Shown: positions 31,161 through 32,996 of the stretch, one piece after another
Layout: every line of letters begins with the position of its first letter
Position numbering within the stretch: position 1 is the first letter of the stretch
Program-made: the position numbers and the translations under genes
Assembly: GCA_964478335.1 (NCBI GenBank)
Contig: CAYZIC010000022.1
Location: forward strand, 1 to 32,996
Source of the DNA: CAYZIC01 sp964478335
GTDB lineage: Bacteria > Verrucomicrobiota > Kiritimatiellia > RFP12 > DVOR01
Direction of reading: 5' to 3'
DNA length: 32,996 nt
Notes under the pieces: model-generated
Database searches by the model: none
What the model saw: only the letters and a program-made list of their open reading frames with translations
Told to the model about the DNA's origin: nothing

Positions 31161-31328
31161 TTTTGTATACCCTATTTATTAGGTGTGTAAGCAATTCCGA
31201 TGCTTTGGATGAATCCTTCGTCCGATCAGGATTCAGCATACGGACTTATTATAGCAAGTTCTCTGCCGGGGTCGTCCTACAGGGAGTCGGAACGCGTAAA
31301 ACAAACCAGTTCCTGCTATGAGTGAAGT
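31161..31328 (-). promoter_or_regulatory. long structured 5' leader of rplM-rpsI (candidate regulatory leader)
   Basis: Between the distal promoter and the L13 start lies a leader of about 160 bases without an open frame. A 7-bp hairpin TGAATCC/GGATTCA sits at 31210-31235. ATAGCA near 31320 can pair with TGCTAT near 31252, enclosing a GC-rich hairpin region. Other bacteria regulate r-protein operons by leader binding; whether this leader does so is inference. Confidence 0.4.
31248..31256 (-). promoter_or_regulatory. possible proximal extended -10 promoter of rplM
   Basis: On the minus strand the sequence TGCTATAAT is a perfect extended -10 box. No good -35 box is 17 bp upstream. The T-A pairs also take part in the leader stem described above, so either role is possible. 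Confidence 0.4.
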
Positions 31329-31358
31329 AAGATAGCACAGATCCCCCTCAAAAATCAA
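31329..31358 (-). promoter_or_regulatory. predicted distal promoter of rplM-rpsI
   Basis: On the minus strand TTGATT (31358-31353) and TATCTT (31334-31329) are 18 bp apart. Confidence 0.45.
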
Positions 31359-31628
31359 GCAGATTCTTCACAAAAAGCATTCTTTTTTAGTAAAACGCAC
31401 CCATGGAGGGGTATTGGGGCGCTCGCAAGCTCGCTTTTGGAACGGCCTGCGGCCTTTTGGAACAGTCGCTACGCACCCTTTTGGGCTCAGCTGCGGGCGC
31501 AACGGCGGGCAGTCAGCGTAAGGACTGCCAGAGATCTCCCGCAAAGAGGCAGAGAGCGCAGAGAGTATACGGTCGCCTGCGGCGGGCAGGACGGAGGACC
31601 TACGAGGAGATCGTATCACTGAGGCACG

Positions 31629-31671
31629 GAGCGCGACTGCATCGCTACACAGAGGCTCGCTGCGCTCACAG
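31629..31671 (+). repeat. 43-bp dispersed repeat, copy 2
   Basis: Same as 985-1027 with two substitutions, both in loop or pairing-neutral positions as far as I can see. Confidence 0.75.
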
Positions 31672-31837
31672 GACTGCGTCAGAGAGAAGCCCTCCGGCGA
31701 GCGAGTAGTCCAGTGCAAGCGCGATGGCTGGGAGGCAAGCGCAGGGGCTCGCATTTAAGAATAAACGCATCAATATGCAAAAAAAGCCCTACCAGTGCGC
31801 CGCAGGAAGCGGCGTCGGCTGATCACTGCCACACCCC

Positions 31838-31853
31838 TGGCAGTCCTGCGAGC
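31838..31853 (+). repeat. dispersed repeat TGGCAGTCCTGCGAGC
   Basis: Exact 16-mer copy, followed by GCAGCGAGCCC, which is also frequent in the intergenic DNA of this window. Confidence 0.75.
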
Positions 31854-32040
31854 GCAGCGAGCCCCAATGTCTGGTGCTAGAGGCGGAAAGGAGGCTACGC
31901 CTCCTAGTCCTAGTTGATATAGTCCCAGTCCTCGTGCTAATGGAGGGATTGCATCCCACACCCAGCTTATTGAGCCTCTTAATGCCTAATGCTTGGTGCG
32001 TGATGCGTGAGCGCAGCGAACTGCGGGCGAGCGCAGCGAG

Positions 32041-32072
32041 CCCTGCGGTCTCTCACCCAAGAGACCGCAGGG
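32041..32072. repeat. 13-bp perfect hairpin
   Basis: CCCTGCGGTCTCT (32041-32053) pairs perfectly with AGAGACCGCAGGG (32060-32072), with a 6-base loop. No T-run follows on either strand, so it is not a simple terminator. Confidence 0.8.
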
Positions 32073-32099
32073 GATTACCTCAAAAGACTGCTGACCTCT

Positions 32100-32390
32100 A
32101 TGCGCTTCCTTATATAAGGAGCGCATCCCTCCATCACAGGAAGCGCATCCTTCCCTCACAGGGAGTGCGTGCTTCCTTGGCAGGGAAGAGAGTGCTCCTT
32201 AGCAGGGAAGAGAGTGCTCCTTAGCAGGGAAGAGAGTGCTCCTTAGCAGGGAGCACGTGCTTCCCTCACAGGGAGCATGTGCTTCCTTATACAAGGAAGC
32301 TCTCGAGGGTCAGCTGAGGGGCGATTTGAGGATCAGCTGACTCCGACGCGAGAGTCTGCTAAGGTATGGTCGAGGGTCAGGTGACTCTTG
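32100..32390. repeat. hairpin-array block B
   Basis: Counterpart of block A (1258-1482). Units of the form TTCCTTATATAAGGA and TCCCTCACAGGGA, then a 22-bp unit GTGCTCCTTAGCAGGGAAGA(GA) repeated at 32192, 32214 and 32236 (the last partial), then TTCCTTATACAAGGAA, GGGCGATTTGAG and TCAGCTGA/TCAGGTGACTC palindromes. Confidence 0.8.
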
Positions 32391-32391
32391 G

Positions 32392-32513
32392 ACACGGCTG
32401 CGCCGTGTGCGGGAACGTCGGCAAGCCGACGTACGGGAACGAGCGGAGCTCGTGCGGGAACCGCCTCCGGCGGTGCGGGAACGGCCTGCGGCCGTGTAGG
32501 GGCGCCTGCGGCG
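32392..32513. repeat. array of six different palindromes with a constant separator
   Basis: Palindromes at 32392-32408 (7-bp stem), 32415-32432 (8 bp), 32439-32453, 32460-32474 and 32481-32495 (6 bp each) and 32503-32513 (4 bp). Loops are 2-3 bases. Between the first five the separator GCGGGAAC (once ACGGGAAC) recurs; the last gap is degenerate. The stems have unrelated sequences. Confidence 0.85.
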
Positions 32514-32547
32514 ACAAGTAGCGTTGGCCTGTGGGAGAGATCGAGCT

Positions 32548-32610
32548 AGGCCTCGCACTGAACACGCCTCGCTGCGCTCGGCTCTCCTTGGTGGACTGCG
32601 TCCACGGGAC
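32548..32610 (+). repeat. 63-bp dispersed repeat, copy 2
   Basis: Same as 13481-13543 with a few substitutions, including a paired change in its palindrome. Confidence 0.8.
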
Positions 32611-32666
32611 TGCTAGCTTACGAGCCCTCACCGCTTGATGCGGGCGAGCTTGTGAGCCTCTTCGTA

Positions 32667-32711
32667 CTCTGCGTTAAAATCCTGCGATGTGCTCCTGGCA
32701 GTCCTACAAGC
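32667..32711 (+). repeat. dispersed repeats CTCTGCGTTAAAATCC and TGGCAGTCCTACAAGC
   Basis: The two blocks (32667-32682 and 32696-32711) are in the same order as at 17868-17901 and 24782-24826. The left block ATCCTAAGCCCCTAC is missing and the second block has diverged. Confidence 0.75.
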
Positions 32712-32717
32712 GTATTA

Positions 32718-32747
32718 AAAAAGCCCCGCGGTTAAGCGAGGCTTTTT
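32718..32747. terminator. orphan terminator-like hairpin
   Basis: AAAAAGCCCCGC (32718-32729) pairs with GCGAGGCTTTTT (32736-32747) with one mismatch and a 6-base loop. It resembles the terminator of the LRR gene, but no gene ends nearby on either strand inside the window. It could end a small RNA or be a gene remnant. Confidence 0.55.
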
Positions 32748-32819
32748 CTTTTGGGGGCTGTCAGCTACTAGCTAGAAGCGCCATAGGGAGCGGGCTAACA
32801 GCTAACAGCGGCCGCCACT

Positions 32820-32874
32820 GCTGCTCGCCCTATCACGGGCATCCAAGTGGGAAGAAAGGGATGAGCAGCAAGGA
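32820..32874 (+). repeat. 55-bp direct repeat, copy 1, with branched folding potential
   Basis: Identical to 32942-32996. Outer arms GCTGCTC/GAGCAGC enclose two inner hairpins (GCCC/GGGC and ATCC/GGAT), a three-way-junction layout. Confidence 0.85.
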
Positions 32875-32883
32875 GCTAGAGGG

Positions 32884-32927
32884 GAAGCGCAACGATGGCA
32901 TTATTGACATAAGACAAGTTGCGCTTC
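32884..32927. repeat. 10-bp inverted repeat between the direct repeats
   Basis: GAAGCGCAAC (32884-32893) pairs perfectly with GTTGCGCTTC (32918-32927), with a 24-base AT-rich loop. Confidence 0.8.
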
Positions 32928-32941
32928 TCGTCGGCGACACC

Positions 32942-32996
32942 GCTGCTCGCCCTATCACGGGCATCCAAGTGGGAAGAAAGGGATGAGCAGCAAGGA
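32942..32996 (+). repeat. 55-bp direct repeat, copy 2 (ends at window edge)
   Basis: All 55 bases match copy 1 at an offset of 122 bp. The true right end is not visible, because the match runs into the window edge. Confidence 0.85.

Larger units (their letters stand above)
31359..32996. other. 1.6-kb gene-free repeat zone
   Basis: No gene is supported. The zone is built from repeats described separately: separator copies CTTTTGGAAC (31434, 31454), the 43-bp repeat, TGGCAGTCCTGCGAGC, a 13-bp hairpin, hairpin block B, the palindrome array, the 63-bp repeat, an orphan terminator-like hairpin and a 55-bp direct repeat at the edge. A window-edge gene may begin beyond 32996. Confidence 0.7.

Noticed and set aside
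32100..32513. CRISPR array
   Set aside because: Units are 20-24 bp, the repeat itself is variable and palindromic, the constant part is only 8-10 bp, and there are no cas genes.
32687..32986. A 99-codon open frame across the direct repeats
   Set aside because: It starts in a dispersed repeat, runs through a terminator-like hairpin and the repeat, and shows no domain or ribosome binding site.
32820..32996. Template/variable repeat pair of a diversity-generating retroelement
   Set aside because: The two copies are identical, with no adenine-specific differences, and no reverse transcriptase gene is visible.

Overview
The window most resembles a chromosome of a Verrucomicrobiota bacterium, probably of the Opitutales/Puniceicoccales side. 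This rests on the gene order prs - rplY - pth - rpsF - ssb - rpsR - rplI - dnaB - bamA - ompH, a short protein with a PEP-CTERM sorting tail, BspA-like leucine-rich repeats and Gram-negative envelope genes. A complete sodium-pumping decarboxylase operon (OadG, OadA, OadB) suggests fermentative or anaerobic, sodium-coupled energy metabolism. No 16S rRNA gene is present, so the placement is inferred. No transposase, integrase, phage or recognisable defence gene was seen.

Layout. 1-945 is the 3' part of a sulfatase. 946-1567 is a gene-free zone of short repeats and hairpins. 1652-2800 is a membrane acyltransferase. 3137-3210 is tRNA-Gln. 3282-11494 is one long forward run of core genes: PRPP synthetase, L25, peptidyl-tRNA hydrolase, S6, SSB, S18, L9, DnaB, BamA and OmpH/Skp. 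It is followed by a HisI-like protein (11528-11953) and a lipoprotein (12022-13185). 13240-17919 holds two surface-protein genes, each with its own terminator, separated by repeat-rich DNA: a PEP-CTERM protein (13915-14463) and a 901-residue leucine-rich-repeat protein (14889-17594). From 17920 to 31160 every gene is on the minus strand. In the order they are transcribed these are L13-S9, a DEAD-box RNA helicase, a MetX-MetW fusion with a CysE-like serine acetyltransferase, oadG-oadA-oadB, and MATE-fetA-fetB. 31359-32996 is a second gene-free zone that carries the same repeat families as the left end.

How the parts work together. The left half is replication, translation and outer-membrane assembly. 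The oad operon would couple decarboxylation to sodium export. metXW-cysE supplies activated homoserine and O-acetylserine for methionine and cysteine. MATE-fetA-fetB looks like one translationally coupled export operon.

The least explained part is the non-coding DNA. Several families of short palindromes are scattered or arrayed between genes. The clearest case is 32392-32513, where a nearly constant separator alternates with six palindromes of different sequence, so the stem pairing is kept while the sequence is not. Other points of note are related hairpin blocks near both window ends, inverted repeats of about 50 bp around the leucine-rich-repeat gene, and a 55-bp direct repeat with branched folding potential cut by the right edge. 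Among proteins, the main oddities are the extra N-terminal domain on OadB, the MetX-MetW fusion and a HisI-like protein with altered metal-site residues.
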